Part shown: piece by piece, positions 39,872 to 48,054 of the stretch
How the letters are laid out: the number at the start of each line of letters is the position of its first letter
How positions within the stretch are numbered: position 1 is the first letter of the stretch
IMG/VR virus record: IMGVR_UViG_3300027746_000023
Span: 1-57,528 of that record
Length of the DNA stretch: 57,528 nt
Strand: one strand, 5' to 3'
From: a virus
Program-made: the position numbers and the translations under genes
The notes under the pieces: model-generated
Database searches by the model: none
Seen by the model: the letters and a program-made list of their open reading frames with translations, nothing else
What the model was told of the DNA's origin: nothing

Positions 39872-40180
39872 TCAGTTCGAGGCAAATTGTTGATAGGTGA
39901 CTTCGTAGTCAGGGAAATCCTCGGCGGATTCGGAGGTTTTTGCCGAGGTGATGACAGCTGTGCCGGTCACATTTGCATTAGCCGTAACGGCCGGAGCGTA
40001 GCTTCCCTTGCCCTTGATCACGATTTCTGTGGTGGTCACGCCTTTCAGCACGGCGAGTTTTGTCACGCCACTCGTATCACGCACGGTTGCAATCTCGGCA
40101 GATTCGGTTTTCGTCGTTTCTTGAACGAAACCCGAAGCCGGGTCTGTGACGCCAAAAAGATCAATCGTTGCAAAGGCCAT
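39872..40180 (-). CDS. Small beta-rich tail protein, 102 aa (phage B)
   Basis: Homologue of 1215-1523 starting MAFATIDLFGVTDPASG. It shares the GKG-centred beta pattern with 39548-39868, which suggests a duplication predating the split of the two phages. Confidence 0.6.
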   Translation of the reverse strand: MAFATIDLFGVTDPASGFVQETTKTESAEIATVRDTSGVTKLAVLKGVTTTEIVIKGKGSYAPAVTANANVTGTAVITSAKTSESAEDFPDYEVTYQQFASN

Positions 40181-40182
40181 GG

Positions 40183-40338
40183 TTATTCGGTGGTGGTGGG
40201 TTCGGCTGGGACGACCAGCGTAAAATAAATTTCCTTCTTCGTGCCGCCTGCGACTGGCACAGAGCCGATGCTTGCAAAGGCTCCGGCAGCGTTTGCCTCT
40301 TCGACAAGGGCGGTGAGTTTTTCAAGAAGCTCGCTCAT
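40183..40338 (-). CDS. Small tail-region protein, 51 aa (phage B)
   Basis: Counterpart of 1525-1683, with one Glu fewer at the C-terminus and ASIGSVPVAGG in the middle. TTTGACA precedes the ATG by 15 nt, as in phage A. Confidence 0.65.
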   Translation of the reverse strand: MSELLEKLTALVEEANAAGAFASIGSVPVAGGTKKEIYFTLVVPAEPTTTE

Positions 40339-40360
40339 TTGCCTTGTTTCAGTTGTCAAA
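40336..40360 (-). promoter_or_regulatory. Start-associated sequence, TTTGACA-N15-ATG
   Basis: Same spacing and near-identical spacer as 1681-1705 in phage A. Confidence 0.6.
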
Positions 40361-40754
40361 TTTCTCGGACACCGATCACAATCTCGGCCGTCGTGTGCAG
40401 GCGGTCATTTTCCCTCGCCTCCGACCAACTTGTGAGATGCCGCCCGCTGAACGCGAGCGCTTGTGGAAAAAATGCCGAGACGCCCGAGAGGTTCGCACCA
40501 GCGCGAAGCGAGGCAGCAAGCGAGCGGTGCATTTCCAGCGAATCCTCAATGACGGCAGGCGTTGAAAGCGTGATCTGCACGGTGGCTCTGTAAAGGCCAG
40601 CAACAGTGCTGTTCGCGTTATCACACGAGACGACAACAACCGGCATGTCTCCGGGGATTTCTTTATCATCGGTGGCTGTGTGAATGGCTACGCCCTCCAA
40701 CTCGGGAAGGTCGTGCAGGTAATTTGCAACCGCATTTTGGATTTCAAGAGTCAT
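40356..40754 (-). CDS. Tail completion/minor tail protein, 132 aa (phage B)
   Basis: Homologue of 1701-2099 with the same AEIVIGVREI end. Diverged in the surface-like middle (TATDDKEIPGDMPVVVVSCDNANS). Positional assignment to tail completion. ATGA-coupled to the head-tail joiner. Confidence 0.6.
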   Translation of the reverse strand: MTLEIQNAVANYLHDLPELEGVAIHTATDDKEIPGDMPVVVVSCDNANSTVAGLYRATVQITLSTPAVIEDSLEMHRSLAASLRAGANLSGVSAFFPQALAFSGRHLTSWSEARENDRLHTTAEIVIGVREI

Positions 40755-41074
40755 AGTGAGGAGCCTGGAACGATGGTGGTGACGAACTCAAACGGCGTGC
40801 CGGTCTGCTCGCGCACGGTGGCAATGGTGTAGGTCTTGCCATCGATCAAAAGCTGCTCGCCACGGCGGGGAGCGGATTGCACGGACGAGGCCAGAAAGCG
40901 TGCGGTGAATTCGCCGCCTTGGCGCAGGCCGCCGGTCTCGAGATCAAGACCGATGGCGATGGCGGACAGGCCGACGCGGATGCTCTGCCCGCGAAAGGTA
41001 GCAGGCTTGCCGAGGAGCGTATTGCGCGCCGTGGCAGCTAGGTTTTCGAGGTGGTCTTTTTGCGCAGGCGACAT
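40751..41074 (-). CDS. Head-tail joining protein, 107 aa (phage B)
   Basis: Homologue of 2096-2419, differing at few positions (QSIRVGLSA, VQSAPRRGEQLLIDGKTYTIATV). Follows the capsid gene and a strong hairpin. ATG 13 nt after TTTGACA. Confidence 0.55.
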   Translation of the reverse strand: MSPAQKDHLENLAATARNTLLGKPATFRGQSIRVGLSAIAIGLDLETGGLRQGGEFTARFLASSVQSAPRRGEQLLIDGKTYTIATVREQTGTPFEFVTTIVPGSSL

Positions 41075-41094
41075 GCCTGTGCAGGGGTGTCAAA
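41072..41094 (-). promoter_or_regulatory. Start-associated sequence, TTTGACA-N13-ATG
   Basis: Spacer CCCCTGCACAGGC holds a small CCTG/CAGG palindrome. The motif lies directly after the capsid terminator. Confidence 0.65.
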
Positions 41095-41099
41095 AGCAG

Positions 41100-41135
41100 A
41101 ACGCCCGACCGGAAAAGGCTAACCGGTCGGGCGTT
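41100..41135 (-). terminator. Strong hairpin after capsid gene (phage B)
   Basis: Perfect 13-bp stem AACGCCCGACCGG/CCGGTCGGGCGTT with a 10-nt loop, 20 bases after the capsid stop. CTGCTTTTGACA follows on the minus strand. Probably a partial terminator or RNA stabiliser that sets the capsid-to-connector ratio. Confidence 0.65.
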
Positions 41136-41155
41136 TGCGGGTGCGGGATGCGGGA

Positions 41156-42007
41156 TTAGGCGGCTGGGACGATGAGGGACATCGTGCCGTCAGTGAGGCC
41201 AGCGGCGGCTCCGAACATCACTTCCAGGGATGCGATGAGCGAGCGAGTAGTTTTGTCGCTGTAGACATTGTAGGCCACGGTGAGGCCGATCTCGTCGAGA
41301 GTGACCGAGTCGGATATCATGTAGTCGTTATCCGCAAGAGCAGGAACGGCGGCGGCCATGACGAGCGCTTCGGGTGAGCAGGCGAACCCTTTGAGGTTAG
41401 CCTGGCCGCCGAATACGGTGGCGTAGTGAACCCCGTTCTCGAAGCCGTAAGCTCCATCACCGAGGTTCAGCGCTGTGGTGCTAGTCGGGATGAGATTCGA
41501 GTAGATGACGGGCGAGACCACGAGGCCTTTGCGCATGCTCTTGTGGACGGCTGCCCAGAGCTTGGGAAGAGCGCCAGAGTTTGCGTTGATGCCGGACTCG
41601 GCAGAGGTGACGGTGGCGGCGCCGAAATTGGCAACGGTCACAGGGGCAGTGGCGAGCAGCCAGATTTTGTCGGCAATGGCGTCGAGATTGATCTGGATGA
41701 GGCGCTCCAAGCGGTGTGCGGATTGGAGGTCGCTGTAGCTCAAACCAAATGGCTGATAAACATGGTCAAGAGTGACACTGGCTTTGCCGAGTGTCGTTCC
41801 GCCGATGCTGTTGAATGTGGTGGGGTTCACCGATGTGGCAGCAGTCGCAGAGGCAATGGCAACATGGACCGTGTCTTTTGGCTTCTTAACATCGGAGGAG
41901 AAATCCGAAGCGAAGAGGTTGAGAGCGCTGAGGCGCTTGCTAAGGATGGTTTTGGTTTGTGCGGAGATAGAATCCGCAACCAAGGATGAATCGAATGTAT
42001 TGGGCAT
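41156..42007 (-). CDS. Major capsid protein, 283 aa (phage B)
   Basis: Equivalent in position to 2757-3662 but strongly diverged. N-terminal helix, a VTLDHVYQPFGLSYSDLQSAHRLERL segment corresponding to phage A's KRKYQPFSFTSAEAARQ region, and a C-terminal beta region (VYSDKTTRSLIASLEVMFG). HK97-type fold inferred. Confidence 0.8.
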   Translation of the reverse strand: MPNTFDSSLVADSISAQTKTILSKRLSALNLFASDFSSDVKKPKDTVHVAIASATAATSVNPTTFNSIGGTTLGKASVTLDHVYQPFGLSYSDLQSAHRLERLIQINLDAIADKIWLLATAPVTVANFGAATVTSAESGINANSGALPKLWAAVHKSMRKGLVVSPVIYSNLIPTSTTALNLGDGAYGFENGVHYATVFGGQANLKGFACSPEALVMAAAVPALADNDYMISDSVTLDEIGLTVAYNVYSDKTTRSLIASLEVMFGAAAGLTDGTMSLIVPAA

Positions 42008-42049
42008 TTTGGTGGTGGTTTTGGTTGTTGGTGTCGGGTTCTCCTCGGC

Positions 42050-42523
42050 TTACGCTTTGGAAACTTTATTGCGGTGCGCCCAGATGGCGGCCTTGTGCTT
42101 GGCAAATAGGGTGGATGCGGCTTTGCGGTCGCCGGACTCGATGGCGGCGAGATACTCGGCCACGGGATCGGCGGCTTCTGGAGCGGCATTTTCGATGAGC
42201 GGGACGACGCGGGCGGGAGCCAAGCCGAGGCTGGCCTCAAGGCGGGCAAGGGCTTCGCGTTCGCGGGAAAGTTGGCCCTTGGCGGCGACGAGCTCGGCTC
42301 GGAGCGAGTCGCGCTCGGCGGAGATAGCGTTGTATTTTGCCAGGATGGAGTCGGCGGCGGCGAGTGCCACGGGAGCGGCAGGCTCTTCGGTGACGGGCTT
42401 TTGGGTTTCTTCCTCGCCGGCGGGTTGCTCAACGGGAGCGGATTCGCTCACGACGGTGGCCTCGGGGGTCTCGGTGAGCGCTGGCTCTTCGGCGATGATT
42501 TCGGGTTCGGATGGATTTTCCAT
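42050..42523 (-). CDS. Predicted nested scaffold protein, 157 aa (phage B)
   Basis: In-frame ATG at 42523 (MENPSEPEIIAEEPA) follows TTTGACA by 15 nt, the same spacing as ordinary gene starts here. The product would be acidic then coiled-coil then basic, a scaffold layout. The equivalent internal site in phage A strengthens the case. Lambda C/Nu3 provides the precedent. Confidence 0.6.
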   Translation of the reverse strand: MENPSEPEIIAEEPALTETPEATVVSESAPVEQPAGEEETQKPVTEEPAAPVALAAADSILAKYNAISAERDSLRAELVAAKGQLSREREALARLEASLGLAPARVVPLIENAAPEAADPVAEYLAAIESGDRKAASTLFAKHKAAIWAHRNKVSKA

Positions 42524-43135
42524 TTGCAGGGCGCGGGCTGTCAAATCGGCGGGAGCGTTGCGATACTTCGCCAGGGCGCGGAAATTTGCGGAGGCTGCGA
42601 GAGCCATGCCGTCGGTGATCTCATCCACAAAACCGGCGGCCTGCGCCTGCTCGGCGGTGAACCAGGTCTCGGCATCCATCCACTGCTCAATGAGCGCTGG
42701 CTCTTGGCCGGACTTCGCGGCGTAGGCGTTCACCATGTTTTGCCGGATGCGGTCGAGAAGCTCGGCCTGCTTGCGCATCTCGGAGGAGTCGCCAACGGCG
42801 GATCCCCAGGGATTGTGAATCATGTAAAAACCATTTTCAGCCATTCTCACGGGGCTACCTGCCAGGCTGATGACCGTGGCCATACTGGCCGCAATGCCCT
42901 CGATCTGGACCTCTACATTTCCTCTCCGCTGGAGCGCTGTGAAGATGGCATTGCCGTCGAACACCTCTCCGCCAGGGCTGTGAATCTTGAGGAGTATGGA
43001 GTGGTCGGCAGGGACAGCTTGCAAATCGCCGATGAATTGCTTGGCAGAGACGCCAAACATTCCGATCTCATCGAAAATGGAGATTTCGGTTTGCTTGAGC
43101 GCAGGTTTGTAAGAAAGGGCATACCAGGAGTTCAC
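42050..43135 (-). CDS. ClpP-like prohead protease with C-terminal scaffold domain, 361 aa (phage B)
   Basis: KIHSPGGEV at 50-58, IAASMATV with Ser84, and YMIHNPW with His107 give the ClpP-like catalytic set. After residue about 195 come an acidic Glu/Pro-rich stretch and the coiled coil SILAKYNAISAERDSLRAEL. GTG start at 43135 is 13 nt after TTTGACA. A second, internal motif precedes Met at 42523. Confidence 0.85.
   Translation of the reverse strand: MNSWYALSYKPALKQTEISIFDEIGMFGVSAKQFIGDLQAVPADHSILLKIHSPGGEVFDGNAIFTALQRRGNVEVQIEGIAASMATVISLAGSPVRMAENGFYMIHNPWGSAVGDSSEMRKQAELLDRIRQNMVNAYAAKSGQEPALIEQWMDAETWFTAEQAQAAGFVDEITDGMALAASANFRALAKYRNAPADLTARALQMENPSEPEIIAEEPALTETPEATVVSESAPVEQPAGEEETQKPVTEEPAAPVALAAADSILAKYNAISAERDSLRAELVAAKGQLSREREALARLEASLGLAPARVVPLIENAAPEAADPVAEYLAAIESGDRKAASTLFAKHKAAIWAHRNKVSKA
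42521..42545 (-). promoter_or_regulatory. Internal start-associated sequence, TTTGACA-N15-ATG
   Basis: Lies inside the protease gene and marks the nested scaffold start. Spacing matches 1681-1705 and 40336-40360. Confidence 0.55.
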
Positions 43136-43155
43136 GCCTCCGGTGGCATGTCAAA
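43133..43155 (-). promoter_or_regulatory. Start-associated sequence, TTTGACA-N13-GTG
   Basis: Overlaps the stop of 43151-43387. Arms CATGCC/GGCGTG enclose 6 nt and include the start; GGAGG also lies before the GTG. Confidence 0.65.
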
Positions 43156-43387
43156 AGGCGGGGCTGGATTTTCCAAAGAAAAACGAGTCGGTGCCGAAGC
43201 GGTGCTTGGCGACCTGGTATCTCTGCTGAATCTCACGCCGCTCGGCGGTGCGGCTCCAGAAATAAGCCTCGGCGCGCTCCATGTCCGCGCCCAACCGCGC
43301 GCACCAGGCAGACTCACGCAACTCAAGGCAGCCAGCGGATGTCTGGAGGTGGATAGCTTTGCGACCTCTCGTCCTACGTATTTGCAT
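43151..43387 (-). CDS. Small basic protein before protease gene, 78 aa
   Basis: Arg-rich start (IRRTRGRKAIHLQ), a CLELRESAWCARLG segment and a helical ERREIQQRYQVAKHRF region. It lies between portal and protease and is absent from phage A. It may aid head assembly. No family recognised. Confidence 0.55.
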   Translation of the reverse strand: MQIRRTRGRKAIHLQTSAGCLELRESAWCARLGADMERAEAYFWSRTAERREIQQRYQVAKHRFGTDSFFFGKSSPAF

Positions 43388-43550
43388 ATTTGCGGTGGCG
43401 GATGTAGTCGGCCAAGTTGAGTTGCACGGGTGGCTCTGGCTTAGGCTGCGGAGCAGGCGGCACGCTGTAGAGTGGACGCCCGAGCTTGGCGCGCAGGGCG
43501 TTCAGAAACGGAAGGTGCTCAGACTTGGGCTGAAGTGCGGGCGACTTCAT
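43374..43550 (-). CDS. Small Pro-rich protein between portal and protease, 58 aa
   Basis: Frame from ATG 43550 overlaps the portal end by 32 nt and the next gene by 14 nt. Contains FLNALRAKLGRPL then a PPAPQPKPEPP linker and LNLADYIRHRKYA. It covers the otherwise empty gap after the portal. An earlier ATG at 43565 is possible. Supported by fit, not homology. Confidence 0.4.
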   Translation of the reverse strand: MKSPALQPKSEHLPFLNALRAKLGRPLYSVPPAPQPKPEPPVQLNLADYIRHRKYANT

Positions 43551-44964
43551 GCGAGGGGAAGACATCGGCGGGGTTGAGGCCAAGGGCTGCGCATTTCTCC
43601 TGGCGGCGGAGGTAGCCAGAGATGATGGCGTCTTCGGTTTCCACGGAATTGATGCCATGGATGTCGCAGTAGTATTCCCACGACATATAGCCACTATCGA
43701 GGAGTTGGGCATACAACCTGCCATCCCTGCCGTTATCGACGGTGATTTTCTTTGGAGCGCGGAAGGAGCAACGCCACCAATCGTCTCCTGGGTAAGGAAG
43801 TCGGCCCGACTGGATCTCGTGCCACACCCAGTATTTCCAAAACGGCCTGCAAAATTGATCGACGAGCATTTGCTGCAAGCGCTCAAGGAAATTCTGCGCA
43901 ATCTCCAAGATGCCTCGAAACTCGGTGCCTGCGGCTCCAGTCGTAAGCATGATAGCCTCGGGCGGAAGGCCGATGCCTCGAGCGATCTCGCCCATGATTG
44001 TATTGATGAAAGGCTCGAAGGAAGTTCCGGGGTGCTCGTTTTTGAAACTCTGAATGGATTCGCCGGGGCGGAGCTTGGGGATTAGTGTGCCGTTGTAAAG
44101 GGTCTCGGTGGTGATGTCCTGCGGGACAACATCACCACTTTGAAGGCTGGAGAGGCCGCCGCCGAGGCGGACGGCTTCATTGCTGGTGATGGCAAACGCA
44201 ATTTGAGCGCCTGCTTTGGCAGAGCCTTTTTCGTAGGCGAGATACTCCAGAAGATCGTGGCAATTCACGATGGCGTTATGCAACCATGAGACACCGCGTG
44301 GGTAGCCCGAGCGCCGCACATGTCGGAAGTGGAGTATATCGGAGGCGGGGACATCCTGGTATTTCCCGGCCGATCTGTCGGTGATGACGCGGTAAGAGAC
44401 CGGCGCTCCATATTTGTCGAGAAGCACGCCATCAAAGGCTCGCTCGCTGGAATCGGCTGTGGAGCCTACAGTTTCACCGCCAAGAAAACGAACGCGAGCA
44501 GCACCGGCATCCGTCTTCAGAAACTGCGCGAAGAAGTCGCCATCGACCGCAACCTGGCGAATGATGAGGCTCTGCGCGCCAAAGAAATTGACCTGTGCGG
44601 AGGAATCAAAAGACCACGCCTCGGCACAGGCGCGGTCCAGAAATGCGCGCTCGGCGAGGCGATTCCACTCGGCATTTGCTGTCGTAGGCTTCGGGCGAAT
44701 GCCGGTGCCGACCGCTCGCTGTGCCAAATGTTCGATGAGGTATGAAGCGACGCCGAGGTTGTTGTAAAGCCAGCGACTTTTTTTCAGCAACTCGATGCGA
44801 GTTTGCGGCGGGGCCTCGCGCTTGGGGTCCACGGTATTAAGGACGATGAGGCCGCGATTGCGGGAGAACTCAGCGGCTTCGTAAGCAGCGGCTTTTGGCC
44901 GACCTGCACCGGGGCGAGCGCCGCCGCGATTTGATTTGTTTGAATTTTTTTTGATTTGCGGCAC
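43519..44964 (-). CDS. Portal protein, lambda family, 481 aa (phage B)
   Basis: Shares with phage A's portal the SNRGGARPGAGRPK start, SRWLYNNLGVASYLIEHLAQRAVGTG, HVRRSGYPRGVSWLH and QMLVDQFCRPFWKYWVWHEIQ segments. GTG start at 44964 after TTTGACA. It forms the portal ring. Confidence 0.85.
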   Translation of the reverse strand: MPQIKKNSNKSNRGGARPGAGRPKAAAYEAAEFSRNRGLIVLNTVDPKREAPPQTRIELLKKSRWLYNNLGVASYLIEHLAQRAVGTGIRPKPTTANAEWNRLAERAFLDRACAEAWSFDSSAQVNFFGAQSLIIRQVAVDGDFFAQFLKTDAGAARVRFLGGETVGSTADSSERAFDGVLLDKYGAPVSYRVITDRSAGKYQDVPASDILHFRHVRRSGYPRGVSWLHNAIVNCHDLLEYLAYEKGSAKAGAQIAFAITSNEAVRLGGGLSSLQSGDVVPQDITTETLYNGTLIPKLRPGESIQSFKNEHPGTSFEPFINTIMGEIARGIGLPPEAIMLTTGAAGTEFRGILEIAQNFLERLQQMLVDQFCRPFWKYWVWHEIQSGRLPYPGDDWWRCSFRAPKKITVDNGRDGRLYAQLLDSGYMSWEYYCDIHGINSVETEDAIISGYLRRQEKCAALGLNPADVFPSHEVARTSAQV

Positions 44965-44984
44965 GCATGCTGTGGCGTGTCAAA
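44962..44984 (-). promoter_or_regulatory. Start-associated sequence, TTTGACA-N13-GTG with hairpin
   Basis: CACGC/GCGTG arms with an 8-nt loop include the GTG start. The TGA is the stop of 44980-45261. Confidence 0.65.
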
Positions 44985-45261
44985 CAGGGGAGGCGTAGAG
45001 AGAGCGGTCCACAACAGCGCACAGGGAGCGCGGCGCGTTGCCTTCGGCATAGACCTCCATGATCACGGCGAGGCGGGCGGTCTTGGGAAGATCACTGACC
45101 TGCGCGCCGGTGCCGGTGCCATCTCCCGAAAGGCTGGTGATGATGGTTTCCTCGATGCCGGACTCCACCGCTGCGGCCATGGTAAGAAGCTCGGCCTTTG
45201 ATTTGCCGAGGGCTTTCAGATAGGCCTTGTAGCCTGCGCGTGCGGTGTCGGATGCGGTCAC
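44980..45261 (-). CDS. Head-tail connector-like protein at gpW position, 93 aa (phage B)
   Basis: Homologue of 6332-6607 through IITSLSGDGTGTGAQVS and the DRSLYASPV end. GTG start 13 nt after TTTGACA. Probably a connector, by position between terminase and portal. Confidence 0.6.
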   Translation of the reverse strand: MTASDTARAGYKAYLKALGKSKAELLTMAAAVESGIEETIITSLSGDGTGTGAQVSDLPKTARLAVIMEVYAEGNAPRSLCAVVDRSLYASPV

Positions 45262-45281
45262 AAGCGGATCGACCTGTCAAA
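45259..45281 (-). promoter_or_regulatory. Start-associated sequence, TTTGACA-N13-GTG
   Basis: Lies after the terminase stop with no overlap, so the motif stands independently of stop codons. Confidence 0.65.
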
Positions 45282-45288
45282 AGGGAGA

Positions 45289-46995
45289 CTATTTCAGAAC
45301 CCACCACGCAACTCCGTGGAGTTTCGAGCAGTCGCCGTAGTGATCTTCGGCGACTTTTTTCCAAAAGAATGGAGCAAGGCGAGAGTTTTTGTTTTGAAGG
45401 AGTTGTTGGCCACTATGGCCGGAGACGAAGTCTTGGCCAATGTCGGCAGGGAGGTGGAGCGGTGGGGGCATCTTTTTATTGATGCGCTCGAGGTAGAGCT
45501 CGAGCTTCGCGGTGTGGTCGATGTAGGTGACGAGGCGAAGGCCGGGGTAGCCGTTGATGGCGCTTTGGTTCCAAGTGCCGAAGGCGGCGGTGGAGCCTTT
45601 AGATGGAATGAAGAGGCCGCCGCTGCGGGAGCATATAGAGTAAACGCGCTCGGCACTCCATCCGGAGTCGATGAGGCCGAAGCTGGGGGTGAAGATTTTT
45701 TCGCCGAAGGCATAGCGGCGGGCCTCGAGGAACGCGGGGCTGATGAGATCCTCGATGGCGAGGACGGTGCCGTAGTCGATGACCCACGACTCGCCGCTCT
45801 GGATGCGGGCCTCGACGGTCCAGTGGGTCTGGCGTTCGCCGGGGTCGGCGCAAAGGGTAAGCACGAGTGGCTCGACGGGGAGCTCGCGGAGGCGGTAGTC
45901 GGGCGACCGAAGGGCGAGGATGGCGTCGTCTTTGACTGTTGCCGCGCGGTTTTCCCACGGCAGGCCGAGGAAGTTATTGTGGAAATCGTGTAGCCCTCCC
46001 GGGGTTTCTTTTTTCTGGAGGAAGATGCGGGCGAGATCGCCCCAGGAGATCTGTGGCGAGTAGAGCGCGGAGATGTGGCAGGAGATGTGGTCTGCGTGGG
46101 CGCGGGGATTTGAGGCGACCCACTCGCCACGGCGGATGATGTCGCTCTGCATGGACTGAGGCCAGCGGGCTTCGCATGACTCGCAAGCGTAGGTGGTATC
46201 GCGCTCGACCCCGGCGAGGTCCCACTGGGAGGCGAGATCGCGGTGATGCTCGGGCCACTTGAGTTGCTCAAATCGGAGGTGCTGCATGTGCAGACACTCG
46301 GGACATGGCACATAAAAGCGGTGCTGGCTCCCGGCAAGGAACTGCGTCCAGATCGCGCCGCTCTCGACGGTGGGTGTGGAGGTGAGGCAGGCCTTCGAGA
46401 CGCGACGGTAGAAATTCAAGCGCGCCATGGCGAGCTCGAGGGCCGGGGCCTCAAGGGAGGAGTCGTCTGGCCACTTGTCCACCTCATCGGCAAAGAGGTA
46501 GCGGATTGCGCGACTCGCCAAATTTCCCTCGGAACAGGCACCGACGAGTTTGATCGTGCACGTGGAGAAGTGCATCTCGGTCTTGCGGAAATCGTCATCG
46601 TTTGAAGGGAGCAGATGCTTGATAGCTTGGCAGGAGCGCAGGCGCGGATGGAGCTCGCGCTCAGACCAGGACTTGGCGTTTTCGTTGGTGCTGGTCACAT
46701 ACAAGATCGGGCCGGGGTCTTCGCTGATCGCCCACATGAGGCAGTTCGCCAACCAGGTGGTTCCTCCGACCTGAGCGGACTTCACAAAAGTGAGTTGCCG
46801 GATTTTCGTATCCGAGAACCACAAGTGGAGCTGCCGGAGATAAGGCGTGTAATCGGCATCGTAGCGACCAGGTCGTGGCGAGAAGCGCTTGTCGAGGTGG
46901 ACATTTTCTTGAGCCCACTCCAAAGCGGAGGGACGCCGACCGGGGTCCCAGATGCGGTCGAGCTGTTCTTGGAGCTCTTCAAGCAGAGAGGCCAT
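45289..46995 (-). CDS. terL: Terminase large subunit, GpA family, 568 aa (phage B)
   Basis: FVKSAQVGGTT (residues 70-80) is the Walker A region and YLFADEVDKW the Walker B region. Zinc-type CPECLH and CESCEARW follow, and LCADPGERQTHW and GLIDSGWS mark the nuclease. Overlaps the small terminase gene by 17 nt. Only distantly similar to phage A's enzyme, so the packaging modules differ. Confidence 0.9.
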   Translation of the reverse strand: MASLLEELQEQLDRIWDPGRRPSALEWAQENVHLDKRFSPRPGRYDADYTPYLRQLHLWFSDTKIRQLTFVKSAQVGGTTWLANCLMWAISEDPGPILYVTSTNENAKSWSERELHPRLRSCQAIKHLLPSNDDDFRKTEMHFSTCTIKLVGACSEGNLASRAIRYLFADEVDKWPDDSSLEAPALELAMARLNFYRRVSKACLTSTPTVESGAIWTQFLAGSQHRFYVPCPECLHMQHLRFEQLKWPEHHRDLASQWDLAGVERDTTYACESCEARWPQSMQSDIIRRGEWVASNPRAHADHISCHISALYSPQISWGDLARIFLQKKETPGGLHDFHNNFLGLPWENRAATVKDDAILALRSPDYRLRELPVEPLVLTLCADPGERQTHWTVEARIQSGESWVIDYGTVLAIEDLISPAFLEARRYAFGEKIFTPSFGLIDSGWSAERVYSICSRSGGLFIPSKGSTAAFGTWNQSAINGYPGLRLVTYIDHTAKLELYLERINKKMPPPLHLPADIGQDFVSGHSGQQLLQNKNSRLAPFFWKKVAEDHYGDCSKLHGVAWWVLK

Positions 46996-47578
46996 CCAGT
47001 CTTATGTCTTTCGCCGCGCGCATGATCTCATCGGTCTCGGCGCGGACCTTGGATGCAATGTCATCGCCCACTTGCGGCAGCAGGGAGAGCAGCCGGTCAG
47101 GTAAATTTGTGACGGCAGCCGCGATGGCCGCCGAGTATTGGATAACGAGCTGGATGGCAACCTTGCGAGGCACCATGTCTCCTGACTCCCGTTGGATCGA
47201 GGGCGCGTCCTTTTCCAACCGGCGCAACGCCTCGGCATGCTGGAGCCACATGCGCCTGAGCGCCATCTCCGCATCCAAGTCGCCGGTGAGCTTGGCAAGT
47301 TCGGCCCGCTCGCGCAGGTCGGCCGTGGCCTCCTTCATCTTCCGCACCTGGTTGTCGAGGGCCAATTCCTCATCCGTCCACTCTCGTGCCGGTGCCGAGG
47401 TAGCCTGGGCCGGTGCAGCCGCCCCCATTGGCACCATCCCGGCGACCGCTCTGGCAGCCAGAAATCCATTCCAGCGCGGATCCGCCGAGTCGCGCCACTT
47501 GCGCACGGCACGAGTTGTCACGCCGTGCTTCGCAGCACATGCCTTGATGAGGTCCGCTTGTTCCCTTCCGTGACGCAT
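46979..47578 (-). CDS. terS: Terminase small subunit candidate, 199 aa (phage B)
   Basis: N-terminal HTH (ADLIKACAAKHGVTTRAVRKWRDSADPRW) followed by a helical oligomerisation region (DNQVRKMKEATADLRERAELAKL). Immediately upstream of the large terminase. ATG at 47578; TTTGACA lies 22 nt before. DNA recognition for packaging. Confidence 0.75.
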   Translation of the reverse strand: MRHGREQADLIKACAAKHGVTTRAVRKWRDSADPRWNGFLAARAVAGMVPMGAAAPAQATSAPAREWTDEELALDNQVRKMKEATADLRERAELAKLTGDLDAEMALRRMWLQHAEALRRLEKDAPSIQRESGDMVPRKVAIQLVIQYSAAIAAAVTNLPDRLLSLLPQVGDDIASKVRAETDEIMRAAKDIRLDGLSA

Positions 47579-48054
47579 AGGTGTTTACGGAACGGCAAAT
47601 TGTCAAACGGAACGGAAGCGGAACGGGTTCCGGTGTTCCGGTTCCGTATAGTTTCAAGAGCGTTCTCTCAAAAATTACGAGCGACCGATAAACTGCAGAG
47701 TCGAACCCCGCAAAAAGATTCCTTGCTTGCGGAACTTGGAGAACTCGAAGCGCAGGTGCGCAGGTAGAAAACTTTTCTTTCTGACGATACCCACACCCAT
47801 AAATAAAAAACTCAAAAGACCTATGCTACCTATGCCACCTTGCAGAACAGAAACGCACAAAACTCTTGGCAAACAACTTGTGAGCCAGCGAAAGAGACAA
47901 GGTCCTGCGTAGGTGCATAGGTCGCGTGCAATCTCTATCAAAAAGGGTGTGGGATGGGTGATGAAGAAGTGGAAGCGCGATGACCTGCGCATGACCTGTG
48001 CGGAAACAAAAAGGCCCGCCGAGCTGGCGGGCCTTGTGAGGTATGGAGTCGGGG
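47579..48054. promoter_or_regulatory. 476-nt gap with GGAAC-type repeats near terminase
   Basis: No gene is visible. Direct and inverted copies of CGGAACGG and CCGGAAC crowd 47588-47648, just before the small terminase gene, the usual place for a terminase recognition (cos/pac) site or operator. The rest to 48000 has no clear structure, except for short TATGCNACCT repeats near 47820. Confidence 0.5.
48011..48035 (-). terminator. Rho-independent terminator after helicase gene
   Basis: AAGGCCCGCC/GGCGGGCCTT, a perfect 10-bp stem with a 5-nt loop, followed on the minus strand by TTTTTGTTT. It ends the primase-helicase transcript. Confidence 0.85.

Noticed and set aside
2433-45281. TTTGACA copies as sigma70 -35 boxes
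   Set aside because: They lie only 13-15 nt before start codons and I see no TATAAT-like element 16-18 nt downstream, so ordinary promoters do not explain the set.
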